Both the position numbers and the translations under genes were made by a program. Below the pieces are notes generated by a model. That model saw only the letters and a program-made list of their open reading frames with translations, was not told where the DNA came from and ran no database searches. Positions 1-35,026 of a stretch of 64,000 bases of DNA are shown piece by piece. The DNA comes from Cristatella mucedo. Its lineage: Eukaryota > Bryozoa > Phylactolaemata > Cristatellidae. The stretch covers positions 744,501 through 808,500 of the forward strand of contig WPIO01000121.1 in NCBI GenBank assembly GCA_009760855.2. Reading direction: 5' to 3'. Numbering within the stretch: the stretch's first letter is position 1; every line of letters begins with the position of its first letter.

Positions 1-299
1 TGAATGCTTTCCTTACCGACGTTCGATCCTAGATGTCGGCGAATTTCCGTAACATAAATGACGATAAGGGTTGACTTTTGCTCGTAGGACACCCTAATCG
101 TGTGGCTAGACCAGAAGGCATTGCTCTTTAATAAATTGATGCTGTTGCGCGACCAGCGACCATCTGCTTTGAATTTAGGTTTTCGAAGCTGCCTAAATTT
201 GGTAAAGCCAATTTGTTAAGAAGACTGCTTCTACAGCTAGCCCTGACGTCCTATCCCTATATAAAATTTGGAACTTTCTTTCACGGTGGCTTTCAAAGG

Positions 300-985
300 A
301 TTTGACTAGCTTCTTAGTTCTGTTTCGGCTTGATTATTATAATTTTGTTTCGGCTGGGCTACCAAAGAAAGCAACTAGGCCACTTCAGCTGCAGCTATTG
401 AATACAGCTGCAAGGCTAGTTTTCAAATCCCAGTGGTTTGGACATGTGTCTCCTTTGCTTACAGAGCTGTGATGTCTCCTGACGGTTGATCGACGGTCGC
501 AGAGCAAAGTTATTACGCTGACCCACGAGGCCCACCACGTGGCTTGGCTCCTCCACACCTACCTGAACTGCTGCACAGGTTTCAGAGTCCTCGTGCCGTC
601 ACGTCCTGTATAGACAATGAAGTAGATGTTCCATTCCTCCGCTTAAAGACCGTTGGCTACAGTAGCTTTTGCTCTGCAGGTCCTAGACTGTGGAACTCGC
701 TTCCGAAATTCTTACGCAGCGACAACTTCTCTCCTGCTGCCGACCATGGCACTTTCTTTTCAGACATCCTGAGCTGCTACTTCCATGCTACTCGCTACCT
801 CGACTGCTCTCCTGACTCTGCTACGCTTTTCGCTTTCTTTCTGTTGCGTGTGATAAAGTCTGATGGCTACCGAATGAGTTCCAAAAGCTGCTTAGGCTGT
901 GAGTGCGCTAGACAAAACTCTCCTGCGTAACATTCACACGGTCTTTGTGGAGTTACGTTACACTACACTACCGGATGCGGAAAAC
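300..985 (+). mobile_element. Second non-LTR family (LINE-B), C-terminal fragment
   Basis: Encodes LQLQLLNTAARLVFKSQWFG, HVSPLLTEL, then from 541 APPHLPELLHRFQS...PRLWNSLPKFLRSDNFSPAA. This is the usual last domain of CR1/L2-type RT proteins but differs from LINE-A. The 3' end after the frame is GTTACGTTACACTACACTAC, a (TTACA)-like tail. Confidence 0.78.
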
Positions 986-2277
986 TTCCGAGCGGTGACA
1001 GACACGGCGAGACGCATGCGCGCCTGCTGCATCCGCTCTCAGAGGGCGGGCGACGGGAGCGTCGGACAGCGGATACGAGCGAGAAGCTCGCGGTTGCTGG
1101 CGGTCGCCATCTTTAATATATTCGCAGCATTGGCCTTCCTGTTTGATTTGAGGCAGCAGCAGCAGCCATCGTTAGGAGCGCTCGCCGACTTCGCCATTTC
1201 GAACGACGATTCGTTGACCGGTGGCGCCCAGACCTCTGGCGTCGCCATCACAAAAGCGCTGCAGCGGCGAGCGCTGCTGCGCAAGCGATTGCGCCGGAAG
1301 TCCACGCCGACTGCCGAGTTGCCGCATTACAGTAGTCCGAATTGCAAAAGCATTGGGTCGTGCTTCTGTTCGTTTGGTACCATTGCTGGCACGAGCTTCC
1401 GCTTCCGGAATTCGTTCCGCATCCTCTCGAGCCCTCTGCAATGATCGAGGACGCAACGTTGCACGAGTGCCCGAAGCATGATCGAAGCTTGATCGGAGCG
1501 CGATCGGAACTAGATCCGAGCTTAGTCGAAGCAGAACTATAAAAAAAAACTAAGAGGACCTTGTGAGAATCTCGGAATCTCTCGAGGCCTTGGTAAGTTC
1601 TGCGGATTTGTCCATCCGTAGGTTCACCAAGCAGAAACTGACCGAACGAGGATGCTAGGTCTGCGCTAATTTAATGACTTCATCAAACTGCAGCAGGCGC
1701 GACATTGATACCTTTTTTAACACTAGCAGGCGATACGGATTAGGTCAAGGCCAGCGGCAGTTCGCGTTTACAGCAACTCGACGAATTCGACTGCGGCCCA
1801 GGTGACCTAAAGCGTCGTGCCTCTTAGCGGCCGCAGCCGCTGACGTTTAGCGTCAGTAGTAGCCGCCGCAGCTACTGAAACTGGGCTGCTTGTACGGGCT
1901 TAGCCCACATCCCACAATTCCCTGACATCCGGCCAATGCTGCGACGGGCGATAAAGCCCGTCGCAGCGTTTCTCGCGCGCACACAAACCAGAGCTCGCGC
2001 GACGCGGCTCGCGCACGCACAGATCTGGCCTTGTTAAAATAAATTGATAAATAATTAATAATTACAACTCATCTCGTAAGCCTTACTCGTCGTTCCGTTC
2101 ACCGTGTTTACAAGCTTGAAGCACGAACTGCTGAACGGGCAGTTTTGCTTGGATGACGACGTCGAGACGAACGGGTCCTCGCACCAGATGCTCTCAAACG
2201 AGCACACGTAGCAGTTTATGCTCGCGTCGGATGGAACGCCGTCTGAAAGACGCGCGCGAAGCGTAACAGCCGAGGCC
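986..2277. other. No gene recognised; moderately CpG-rich
   Basis: Contains a (CAG)n-like run at 1150 and a hairpin at 1938. Open frames are short and overlap on both strands. Confidence 0.5.
1938..1967. repeat. Perfect 12-bp hairpin, 6-nt loop
   Basis: GCTGCGACGGGC, loop GATAAA, then its reverse complement. Its role is unknown. Confidence 0.85.
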
Positions 2278-2406
2278 GTAACAGCAGAGCGGCGGCGGCG
2301 GCGCAGCGTGCTCGCCGCCGCCGCCGCCGCTCTGCCGCCGCCGCCGTCATCTGCCGCCGCCGCCGCCTGCCGCCGCCGCCATCTGCAGCCGCCGCCATCT
2401 GCCGCC
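2278..2406 (+). repeat. (GCC)n-rich tract
   Basis: CCG/GCC triplets broken by TCT and TG bases. The Ala/Arg-rich frames across it are not taken as coding. Confidence 0.85.
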
Positions 2407-2919
2407 GCACGCACGCACCTTCGGACGCGCACCGCGCTCGCGCGCGACCTTGGCGACCTTGGCGACCCAGTCAGCAACTGGCGCGACATGGCACGACCGG
2501 AGCGACGTGGCTCACGCTTCCGGAACGCACGCGCCCGCCGGCAGCGTCGCTCGTGTGGTTTTATAGTTTATTGCGTGTTTATGGCTTTATTTGTCTATGG
2601 GTTATGTGGGATTATAGTTGAATTATTTAATCTTTTGCAAGGACAAGTCACCGCCTGGACGGGAGGATGAGGCGGCGGGACGCAGGGCGGAGCGGAGAGC
2701 GGCGCAGAGAGCGGCTGTGCGGCGCAACGCTGCGTGCGCTCTTAGCGAAATACGCAAGCGTTAAAGCTCCCCCTCTCTCGGTGTCTGCGAATTTCGTCGT
2801 TTGTGTACCACGCCGGCGCGTGCTCGGTGCCGAAGCGTCAGCTCGACGCGTCGGCGCGCCGTCGCGCACGGTCGACGGGCTCGCTCAACTTCCGGCGGAC
2901 GAGTTCGCGACTTCGTCTT

Positions 2920-2920
2920 C

Positions 2921-3008
<88 letters not shown>
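2920..3008 (+). repeat. (TA)n tract
   Basis: About 43 TA units, followed by GA-rich DNA to about 3200. Confidence 0.97.
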
Positions 3009-3010
<2 letters not shown>

Positions 3011-4147
3011 AGAAAGGGGTTGAGAAATGGGAGAGAATAGATAGAGAAATGTGAGTCAGAGAAAGACAGGGGAGACAACTGAGAGAGAACGGAGAGAGAT
3101 AGAGAGAGAAAGAGATAGAGGAAAAGGAGAGAAAGTATAGAGAGGAAGGAGAGAGAAACAATAAAAAGAAGGAGAGAAAGAAAGAAAAAAGAGACAAATG
3201 AGTGAGAGAACCGAGATCAATAGAGACAGAGACAGGCAGAGGCCGAGTGAGTGAAGCTCAGACATGGTGGATGGCGGATGGCGAGACGGACGCGAGGAAG
3301 CCGCGCGGCACAGTGCGGGTGATACACACAGACATTCGCACAAACGCACACAATAGCGCCCCGTCAGAGAGAGTTCACTCTAGTTCTCCCGCGTCTCTCA
3401 GCGCGTCTTGTACGCGAGTTCGCTTCAGCGCATGCGCTGATCGGACGCGGTCCGCCGCTGAAAGCCGATGAAAACGCCTCGCGACCGCGAACTCACATAA
3501 GAGCGCCATCAAAACGACAACGCCGACAGCCTTCATTTTTCCGCTCGAAGTCGAGTCGCCCCCTCTCTCTCTCTTTCTCTCTCGCTCTGCGGTCAATGAG
3601 ATCTTCGAAGAACTTCGGCCGACTGGTCGGGGCAAGGTCGTCGTCGTGTCGCCGGCTATCGATAAGCTATCGCCGCTATCTGCTGCTGCTGCTGCTGCGA
3701 AGGCGGAGTCCAGGTCTGCCGAGCGTTGGCTTACGCCGCCGCCGCGGTCACGGCAAAGAAGCCACCGGAAGCCGTGGGCGACGCTGGCATCCGTTCGCGC
3801 GCGGGCGAGTCCCGGTAAGAGAGCATGCCATCGGCGATAGCTTGAATCTACTCCTCCGACCAATCGTCGACGCCGACCAGACCGGATGCGCCGCCTAGGA
3901 CCGAAGGCGAGAGGACCGCGCTCATCCGACACGCCCACCCGTCGCTGAAGGATCGGCAGGGACGTTGAGCGCGAAAGCGCGTACCGCCGCCGAGCAGACT
4001 TAACGGGCCGATCGGACGCCTGCGACGACGGCGGCAAACGAACGCCAAAAGCTCAGCTTCCTGCTGCGCCCGGCATTAAGCATTAAGCAGAACCCACCGC
4101 TGCTGAAGCAGCATACGAAGCCACTAAGCGTGGGTCGCAATCCCATA

Positions 4148-4259
4148 GTAGAGAGAGAGAGAGAAGGAGCGAGAGAGAGAGAGAGCGAGAGAGAGAGAGA
4201 GAAAAAGATAGAGAGAGCGAGAGAGAGCGAGAGGCAGAGAGAGAGAGAGAGAGAGAGAC

Positions 4260-4306
<47 letters not shown>

Positions 4307-4655
4307 TAGACAGAGAGAGAGAGACAGAGACACAGAGAGAGAGAGAGAGAGGGGGAGAGCGAGAGAGAGCGAGAGAGAAAGAGAGAGAGCGAGAGAGAGG
4401 AAGCGAGAGAGAGGGAGCGAGAGAGAGGGAGCGAGAGAGAGGGAGCGAGAGAGAGGGAGCGAGAGAGAGAGAGCGAGAGAGCGAGAGAGAGGGAGCGAGA
4501 GAGAGGGAGCGAGAGAGAGGGAGCGAGAGAGAGGGAGCGAGAGAGAGGGAGCGAGAGAGAGGGAGCGAGAGAGAGGGAGCGAGAGAAAGGGAGAGAGAGA
4601 GCGAGAGAGAGGGAGCGAGAGAGAGGGAGCGAGAGAGAGGGAGCGAGAGAGAGGG
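4148..4655 (+). repeat. (GA)n with a 14-bp minisatellite
   Basis: Plain GA/GACA repeats, then from about 4390 many near-identical copies of GGGAGCGAGAGAGA. Purine on the plus strand throughout. Confidence 0.9.
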
Positions 4656-5239
4656 AAAGACGACACGTGACTAGTTCACCGATCCAGAGAGAACGGGGAG
4701 GACAAGGAGCGCCGACCGTTGGTGGAGCAGGCAGAGAGAGGGATACGACGCTCTACGCCGCAAGCTGTCGCAGCGTTTTACGTCGGCGCGACCGTCGGCG
4801 ATGGAGGTTCGGCGCGGGGCGGCGGTCCGCGGCCCTTGGCGCTCGGACGGACGCGCTTCGCTGCCCTATGTCGGAGAGCGCGAGCGCCGCGCTCTCCGGC
4901 ACTTCCGAGCGCTCGCTCTTCCGGCGCCGGACGCGGCCCAGCCAGGCGGAGGCGGCGGTGCTACGTCGGTGCGCTATGGGCGCGCAGCCCCGTATCTCTG
5001 CTGAGTATCGTATCTGAAGTAGAGTGTCTCCGAGTACGGGAGTGTTGACTCAGCCACGGCAGCTCAGGATTGCCGAGCCAATTAGACCGCCGCTGTGTCG
5101 GCGGCGGCCGCCTCCTCCGTCTGAGCTCTGTCTGAGCTGGCAGCGGCAGCCACTCATCTGTCCATGGCGTCTCGCTACAGCGTTGGTCCTGACGTGTTCT
5201 CATCTACTTCCGTCCGCTCGCGGTCGCGTTGCCACGACT

Positions 5240-5345
5240 CTTGTCGTCAGCTTTCTCGACTTTTGCTCTGCGAGTGTAGAATTCAATGTATTCTTACGCA
5301 GCGACATTTTCTCTCTTGCAGCCGACTGCGGTGCGTCCTGACATC
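5240..5345 (+). mobile_element. Weak LINE-B remnant
   Basis: CTTACGCAGCGACATTTTCT and the following GCCGACTGCGG...ACATCCTG resemble the FLRSDNFSPAADHG stretch of the copy at 720-770. Decayed. Confidence 0.4.
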
Positions 5346-6084
5346 CTGTTTGCGTCACGCCCTGTTACCGGCGCATACTGTTTGCGTCACGCCCTGTTTA
5401 GTGACACTCAATTTAGAGCAAAGTTTCTTGCATCCGCTGGGTGGTTGCAAATAATTCTATAATTATCATTTCGGAATCTATTGATTTATCCAAATTTCCG
5501 TGCTCGTGACATTTTAGCGACATGGCCGTAAACACGACATAATTGAGACGTTATAATTGAGAGGGACGGCATCGAAGCCTCGATTAGCGTAACGTTCTTA
5601 GGGCGAAATGCTGCCAAGGAAGACGCATTCAAATGTGGTCAGTTTGTATGAGCGGAGCGAAGCGCCGGAGGCCAGTTGATCCGCATGCGCGATGCGTCCC
5701 GTCGGGCGGCTCGCCTTCCTGCCTGATTGTGAGGCCGCGTTTAAGCGTACGTCGGGTGCGTCGGGACGGGTCCACTGCTGACTAACTAGCGGTTAGCCCA
5801 AAGTGGCGGTGGCAAGTAGGAAAAAAAAAGGGGGGCAGACGCTGCATCCTGCATGCTGGCCCGTTCGGTTGACGCCTGAAAGATTTAAGACTTGCGGCCG
5901 CAAGTTGCTGTGTGGTAGGTAGCAGGCACTGCGACCTTTACATCCCAAGGGAGCCAGCGCGGTCATTTATACTTGCGCCAGCTTCCACGGCGACAGTTTC
6001 AAAGGCACTCGCTCTGTGGCTGACTGCAAATAAATATAAATCCAATGTTTGTAGGAGATAGCTTCTAAACCTACCTTGATAATA

Positions 6085-6185
6085 GTAATAGTTGTTATAA
6101 TAATAATAGTGCACTTGATAAAACACCCCGAGAGAACTCAGTCTCTTTCTAGGCGCTTTACAACTGCTGCAAAGGAGTATGTAAA
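6085..6185 (-). mobile_element. LINE-A tail remnant
   Basis: AATAATAATAGTGCACTTGA, then CGAGAGAACTCAGTCTCTTT and AGGCGCTTTACAACTGCTGC. Only the conserved tail is recognisable. Confidence 0.7.
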
Positions 6186-6464
6186 CTTGTAACGCCGAAG
6201 GCTCGGTTGGGTAGGCTTAACCTGCCGCTTGCCTAGCGGCATAACATAGCGCCTGATGCCGTTCGGTGAGCGTCTACGCGCAAAAAGCAGGCCGCCACGA
6301 AACGAGCGTTTATCGTTATTAAAGGGGTTTGAGAGTCCGCGGCGTGAATTGGAAAGCGAGACACGCGAGTTGGGGATTTTACTGAACTTTATTCGCAAGC
6401 GCACAAAGTCGCTTCGCGTCTAGCTCAGTTTTGTATCCTCACACGCTCTCAACAGCACAACTTT

Positions 6465-6755
6465 TGCAGGGGGAATACGTCCCCTGCACTTAGGCTACCT
6501 AAGTCTATTGTGGGGTAGGGCCCGCCCAAATAAGACGGAGGAGCCCGAACCGGAGCCTAGACCCTGACTGGAGAACTAGGTCTTCGCTTCCACCTTACGG
6601 CAGGAATACCTCACACACGCCACCTCAAGCACTCTTGCGAAGGAAACACGTCTCCACACTTAGGCTACCTGCGTCTCTATGGGGAACGGCCCAAATACCC
6701 AACTAAACAAAGGAGTCCGAACCATCGGAATATCTCACACACCACACCAACTACG
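6465..6755 (+). repeat. Diverged tandem duplication, about 170-bp spacing
   Basis: CACTTAGGCTACCT occurs at 6487 and 6657, each followed by GTCT..TGGGG, GGCCC..CCAAATA, GGAGYCCGAACC and GGAATAYCTCACACAC. The second copy is shorter. Confidence 0.8.
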
Positions 6756-7534
6756 TCTAGCTCGCACCGGCAAATCGCTATGCCGAAACCACGTGCGAGC
6801 GCGAGCAAGAGCGAGCGTCGCTCGACTCTTAAATGCCTAGCTGAGACAATGGGGCAAGAGCTTAGTGATACTGGGCCCGACACCATGGCCCGTTACGGTA
6901 AGGAATTAATACCGTCGCTAGGCCACTGGAGTGGCACCTCTGATCAGCTTGAATGCCGAATACGTTCCAGACGACTCATTTTCGACAGAGTGACGGCGGA
7001 GGTTGACAGGCCAGCCAACATCAATAAGCCGCTCCCGCGCGTATCGGACCAATTCTAAAGGCCGAATCGCCACCGCAGGTCTCAGAGCTTCCTCGCTTGC
7101 TCCTAAGCTCTTGCTCTCTAACCGCACAGGCGCTCCTCTCTGGCTCACTGCTCCAGGACAAAAGAGTTCTTGCCCGCCGCCGAACCGCTCTTGTTCTCGC
7201 TAAAATTAAGCCGAGGCCAGCAAGGCGCTACGAATTTAACATATAATATATATTATATATTATAATGCATAATAATAATAATACATATGAATCGTATGCA
7301 TAATAATAATGCATGTTATATTACATACATAAAATAATAATTCATATTAACGTGTACAGCTAGGTGGATTCTGGGTTGTCTCGGCATGGCCTTAGTCTTG
7401 CGTCCTTAGTGAGGGGTTCAACGTAACCTGTCCGCTGGTATTACATCCGAAAGGCCGTAAAATCTTTCTTTCTTTCTAGAGCTGAGATAGCTGTTTAGTT
7501 GCTTAGCGCGTAAAATAATCCTGACTACTGGTGC

Positions 7535-8450
7535 TGGCGCAATCGCTCAAAATTTGCTCTGCCAGAATATCTCCTGTTGAATCAGCTCGAAATCTAGGTG
7601 TCATATTTCAAAGCGACTTCTCATTAGACGACCACATCAGCTCCACAGTCAAATCAGCCTATTTTCAGATTCATAACATTGCTAAAATTAGGGCTTTTTT
7701 TAGATAAAGATACCACATCTAAGTTGGTCCTTGCATTCGTGACATCCCGTCTCGACTTCTGCAACTCACCGCATACTGGCCTATCAGCATGTGCGATCAG
7801 GCGATTGCAGCTGGTGCAAAAATCGGCAGCTAGACTTGTCTGCCGTGAGCGTCGCAGTTGCCACATTACTCCACTTCTCGCCGACCTGCACTGGCTACCA
7901 GTCAAACAACGGATTGACTTCAAGGTTTGGTCGCTCACTTTTAGGTTCCTTCATTCTATGGCTCCAGCCTATCCCTCAGATATACTACCCCATCAGGCCA
8001 AGCATCGTACCACCCGCTTTTCGGAATCCAACAGTTTACAAATACATCGTACTAACCTCAAATCCTTTGGAGACCATGCATTTAGTTCGTACGCTCCCAA
8101 AGCCTGGAACTCTCTCCCGACCTGCGTCAGAACATCCCCTGACCTGACCACATTTTAAAACAACTTAAAAACACCTATTTAGGATAGCATTAAGTGGGTC
8201 CATGTGATTCGTTCTTGATGTGCTTATGCGTGCTGACACTGTGCATGCTGCCACTAACCACATTTGCATGCTGACCCTGTGCATGTCACCCCTAATCATG
8301 TTATTCATTTTGTTCGTTTATCAATCATGATATTACTTACCATTCAATCGCGGTTCCCTGTACAGCAAATGTAAAGCGCCTAGAAAGAGATTGAGTTCTC
8401 TGAGGGCGCTTTATCAGGTGCATTATTATTATTATTATTATTATTCACTT
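7535..8450 (+). mobile_element. LINE-A C-terminal fragment with 3' UTR and tail
   Basis: A 5'-truncated copy starting near the NLGVIFQSDF-like segment. The frame from about 7679 to 8158 gives SRLDFCNSPHTGLSACAIRR, HITPLLADLHWLPVKQRIDF and YAPKAWNSLPTC. The family 3' UTR and the tail GCGCCTAGAAAGAGATTGAG...(ATT)n follow. Confidence 0.88.
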
Positions 8451-9690
8451 GCACGGGCGACTTTGCCAGCGGCTTACCAGTGCTGGCCAAAGCCGATTGG
8501 GTCAAGGTCGAGTAGCGATTCCATTTATGTTGCGATTCCGGTTGGCGGGCTCTTCGAGACTCCCGTGCAAAAGCTCGGTCGGCGTACTGCTGCTTTTTGG
8601 CTCACAGCAGGGATCGTCGGAATGTCGCGCGAAAGCCGCGCGCGCTAGGGTCCGTAGAAATTGAACACGCGTTCAGCTCCATCGCCGGTCTTGGGATCTA
8701 CCGTAAGAGCGCGAGGGTAACGCCGTTTTGTTAGCTTCCTTTGTTTGGGCTGCCGCTGGATAAATTACGACCCGAGCTGCCGTTACTCGGCTCTGCGGCG
8801 ACAAACGCGATGCTTTGCGCGCCGGAGCTTTCCGCAATGCTCCGCCGCGCAAAGCTCGACCCTTCGCTGCATCGTCCGCGACGCGAGCGAAAAAGCCGAA
8901 AGGAAAAGAAAAACCTGGCGTCTGTGTCGCCCTCCAAACAGCGAGTCCCGCCCGTCAGCTGCCCGATCTGCCGCATTTCGCTCGTTCTGTCGCCAAGGAG
9001 AATACGCCTGCTAGTTGATCCGGTTGACCAGTCGCAGGAATATCGTATTTCGAGCACTTGCGGCACTTTGCTCAACCGCCGAGCTACGCCCTCTATCGCC
9101 GAGCTGTGGCACGGGTCGTTGGCATTGGCGGTGTTCGAGCGAGCGCCCCGAGAAGAGGTAGACGAGTCAGTCGTTCGAGAAGGGCTAGCCGTTGCTAGGG
9201 CTGGCTGTTGCTAGGGCTGGCCGTTGCTGGGGCTAGCCGTTTTTGCCAGCCAGCGGACGTCGCAGAGCTGAGCGCCTCTGCGCCGCCGGCTCTCGCCTCC
9301 TCTCGGGCGTTGTCACGAGCCGCCGCCTATCGTCGGCGAGCTCGCTGGTGTCGCCCCGTAGCCTCTCATCGATTAATCATCGATGACTCTTTCTCCATGA
9401 CCTCTGTTTTCGTTTTCGGCACTTGCTTCGGCATATTGCTTTCCAACTCGCGGCAACAAAGAGCTGCCAGCCACCTGACCTGACCTGCAGGTGGCAACAC
9501 TTCTTTCTTTCAGCTTCTCATCAGCTGCCAGCGGAGGGTGTGTCGCCGACCTGATTCTCGCTCGGCTCTGGCTCTCGCTGTCGCTTCCAAGTTTCGAGGC
9601 GTTTCGCTGCTGGCTTTGCTGGCTACTACTCGCACGGCTACTACTCTCTCATCTTCCGCTTACAGCTTTCGGGGCCCACGTGTCACCTCA
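8451..9690. promoter_or_regulatory. POMT1: CpG-rich upstream region of POMT1
   Basis: CG-rich DNA without repeats other than a 16-bp minisatellite, leading to the POMT1 start codon. A CpG-type promoter is likely from position. No TATA box was identified. Confidence 0.4.
9182..9246 (+). repeat. 16-bp tandem repeat upstream of POMT1
   Basis: Four copies of GCCGTTGCTAGGGCTG with single changes. Confidence 0.85.
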
Positions 9691-32047
<22,357 letters not shown>

Positions 32048-32061
32048 GCGGCCTCGCGGCT

Positions 32062-32118
32062 CCGCCCCTTGCGGCTCGTCGTCGTCGCCAGGCGACGACG
32101 ACGAGCCGCAAGGGGCGG
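32062..32118. repeat. Perfect 28-bp inverted repeat, 1-nt spacer
   Basis: Left arm CCGCCCCTTGCGGCTCGTCG plus TCGTCGCC, spacer A, then the exact reverse complement. It starts 15 nt after the POMT1 stop codon, so it would be in the mRNA. Confidence 0.97.
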
Positions 32119-32877
32119 GTTTTTCTTCTTTTTCTTCTTTATTGCTCCCCACGTGACCTGCCCCGCCCCGCTGCTGTGCCTGCCCCTGTCTGTCAAGATC
32201 GGGTCAGCATAAGAACTTTGCTCTGTATCCGTTGCTCAATCGGCAACCATCCTAGCTCTTTCAGCAAAGGAGACGCGTGCTCTAACCACTGGGACTTGAA
32301 GACCAGCCTTGCAGACATATTCATAGTAGTGAGCATTTGGCTTTTTACTATTTACTTTTTATTTACCATTAATTATCATTTTTCATTCATTTGCGTGTAT
32401 TTATTGTTGTTATTTATTTACCATTTACTTTTTACTATTCGCCTGCCTTTCGTTCTGAATGTCGCGACGGCGACCATTTCGACAAGGAAACATACCAGAC
32501 ATAAAGACTGACTTTTGTCACAGCAGCGCAGAAGAGAAAGTTGGCATTGACCATTTAAGTTACCAATTCGGACAGTCCGTCTGAGCCTATCGTGCCTGTC
32601 GTACTTATAAAGAAAGCGTGCCTTTGCCGGGGGGGGGGCTTTTGCCATTCCACTACGATCGCAAGCTCGACTCGATGACCTCCCCTCTAAAACTCTTCTA
32701 GTCTAACGAAGAGTTTATCTCTGTGAGAATTTTGCAAGTCACGTATCAGAGTGAGAGAGAGAGAAGTGTGATTCTACGACACCATCAACGAACTGACCCA
32801 AGAGGGCCAGTAGCCATCGTCATTTTTATGCTAAGACACGACAGGCTCTAAACTACCGAAGCAAATTGTTTAATCTC

Positions 32878-33002
32878 GCGCATTGCTGCAGTTTCAGCGA
32901 AATTATATTATTTTAATTATTTTTTTTTATTTTTTTAATTATTTTAATAATTAATCTAATTATAATTTAATCTAATTGCGCATCGCTGCAGTTTCAGCGA
33001 AA
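32878..33002. repeat. 25-bp direct repeats around a pure A/T block
   Basis: GCGCATTGCTGCAGTTTCAG plus CGAAA and the same with one C are exactly 100 bp apart. Between them only A and T occur, apart from a few C/G next to the repeats. Confidence 0.9.
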
Positions 33003-33303
33003 CGAAAGAACGATGAGAATCATGTCTAGTGACAATCATCTGTCTATAATCATTTGTTTCAATAATTATATATATATAATATATAATATATATATATATA
33101 ACATAATTGTCTAGCGATAATAATATATGATTATCTGTCTATATTATGCTACAGATAATTATAGTATATATAATTATCTATAATATGATATAGATAGATA
33201 TATAAATATTATATATCTGCCTATAATCAAATCAATAATCGGAGAATGATCTCTAGCGGTTCTTCGCCGGGAGCTATGAGCTCCCGGCGCAGAAACTCGC
33301 TCA

Positions 33304-33402
33304 CTTTTCACTCGTCCCGTAGCTAACAAATTGTATATTTATTTTATATTTTTGTTTTTTATACTACATATTTTTCTTACATACTTTTCACTCGTCCCGT
33401 AG
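33304..33402. repeat. 19-bp direct repeats around AT-rich DNA
   Basis: CTTTTCACTCGTCCCGTAG occurs twice, 80 bp apart, exactly. The DNA between is very AT-rich. Confidence 0.9.
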
Positions 33403-34416
33403 TTGCCATGCTGCTTAAGATGCAGCAGCAGACGTATGTATGTTTTTGCTTTCGTTGTCTTCAACTCAAGTAAAACAACTGCATTCGACCGATCGTAACG
33501 ATGACGTGGCCCAAGCGTAAATGAACAAAGTATCCAATAATACAAGCAAAACTTATAAATAAGCACTCGAAATATCTGACCTCAAGACTTGATTTCACCA
33601 AAGGAGAATAAAGAAAGATCGGTAAAGAAAGAATCGCCGTTTAAAAAAATACATGCCAGCCACGTGAAGCCAGGCTCCAGTCTCAAATCGATTGCTCAAG
33701 CTTTACAAATCAAGGATGCCGTTACCCTTAAAAAAGAAGACGAATATACGCGAGCCGCTGAGGGCTCAATCTCAACCAAACCATTCTTAGACAGGCAAAG
33801 TTAAAACCCAAGTATCCATCCATCGAAGGGGCTCCCACCAAGCCAACGGAACAAAGCAACAAACCATGCAGATTAGCTACGCAAATCAGATCTATTTTCA
33901 ACGCTAAATCAGACAGCTTGCAAGCCAGTTTGTCAGACCCGTCATTAAACGTCGCTCATAGAAACACAAAAATCACGGATTGAATGCTGCAAATCGTCGT
34001 CTTGGCTAGACACTTAGTCAGGTAAGAACACGACACCTCGAAGCATTGTTGCAAGAGAAAACCATTATGCCTCATGCCTGTCGCAGGTAAAATCTTAACA
34101 CACGCTGACCAGCTCAATCCCGTACCTTCACTTTGCTGACGTTAAATAGCGAGCTGTAACCAAAACAACCCATCAAGCAAACATCCTAAGACTCGCTAAC
34201 TCGGAATACCAATATCAATCATCTGTGGAGGGCTGACATGTGTGCGACGATGAATGCAGATCTCCATAATCTGAAAGCAAATATCGAGCTCTGGGTTTGG
34301 CAAGCACGTTCAATAAAAGAATTTCATTTCAGGTCAGCATTCGAGGATTGAGCTCGAGTTTCACTTTGAATTTAAATTATTCATTTTATATATAATTCTA
34401 TATAATTTATATAATA

Positions 34417-34419
<3 letters not shown>

Positions 34420-34454
<35 letters not shown>

Positions 34455-34455
34455 T
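34420..34455 (+). repeat. AT-rich (TA)n
   Basis: Short TA run within an AT-rich stretch from about 34360 to 34495. Similar AT-rich stretches lie at 33055-33235 and 7240-7350. Confidence 0.85.
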
Positions 34456-34535
34456 TTTTATAAATAATTATATAATTTGTTTTTTAATTTTTTCCTTGAT
34501 ATTGCAGCTCGAAAACGACGAAGATCTCCGCGAGA

Positions 34536-34545
34536 TCTCGCGAGA
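34536..34545. promoter_or_regulatory. TCTCGCGAGA motif
   Basis: Palindromic motif known as a core promoter element in vertebrate CpG promoters. Here it sits in a short GC-rich island between AT-rich DNA. Confidence 0.25.
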
Positions 34546-35026
34546 TGAACGCGGGCGTTTGCCAGCTGGCTAACTGTCATAGCGAATCAGCAGCTTCGAT
34601 TTCTTCGAGCGTCGGCGGCGCGTCGCCATCGCGTTTCCAAAAGAATTCTTAAGAATCCCTCTTTCCCACTCGTCACGCCCGGGTACCACCAGAGCGATCA
34701 TTGCTCACGTGAATATTTATATCCTATCCTAAAACTAACCTGCTCACGGCCGGCTAATTGCTGCTAGCAGCTCCTCAGAGCCTCAGTTCCGTGAAACGCC
34801 GGGCGCCACTCACACTGGCTCATGCGCGCACACAGACAGACACACGCGATCGATCCAAAAGAAAACGGACTTTTTTCAAATGAAAAGACGTCAAACTTGA
34901 CGGCACGCGGTAGCCAAGCCAAGCGCTTCACGTAGAATTCCATTGCCACTGCTAAAGGCAATATTGCACAGCACTTACGCTAGAGAGCATTCAACCCACT
35001 CATTTGGAATCATCGTCCATCACGTA

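Larger units (their letters stand above)
4656..7240. other. Intergenic DNA, no gene recognised
   Basis: Apart from a weak LINE-B remnant, a LINE-A tail and the 170-bp duplication, nothing can be assigned. The segment 4700-5240 is CpG-rich. Confidence 0.5.
32119..35026. other. Region downstream of POMT1, no gene recognised
   Basis: AT-rich with two direct-repeat-bounded AT blocks and long AT stretches. A tRNA A-box-like piece (GTCCCAGTGGTTAGAGCACG on minus, near 32290) suggests a decayed SINE. A 71-codon frame at 33589-33804 is Lys/Ser-rich and unmatched. Confidence 0.5.

Noticed and set aside
2761-3078. Ile/Tyr repeat frames over (TA)n tracts, also near 49.3 and 57.4 kb
   Set aside because: Dinucleotide repeat artefacts.
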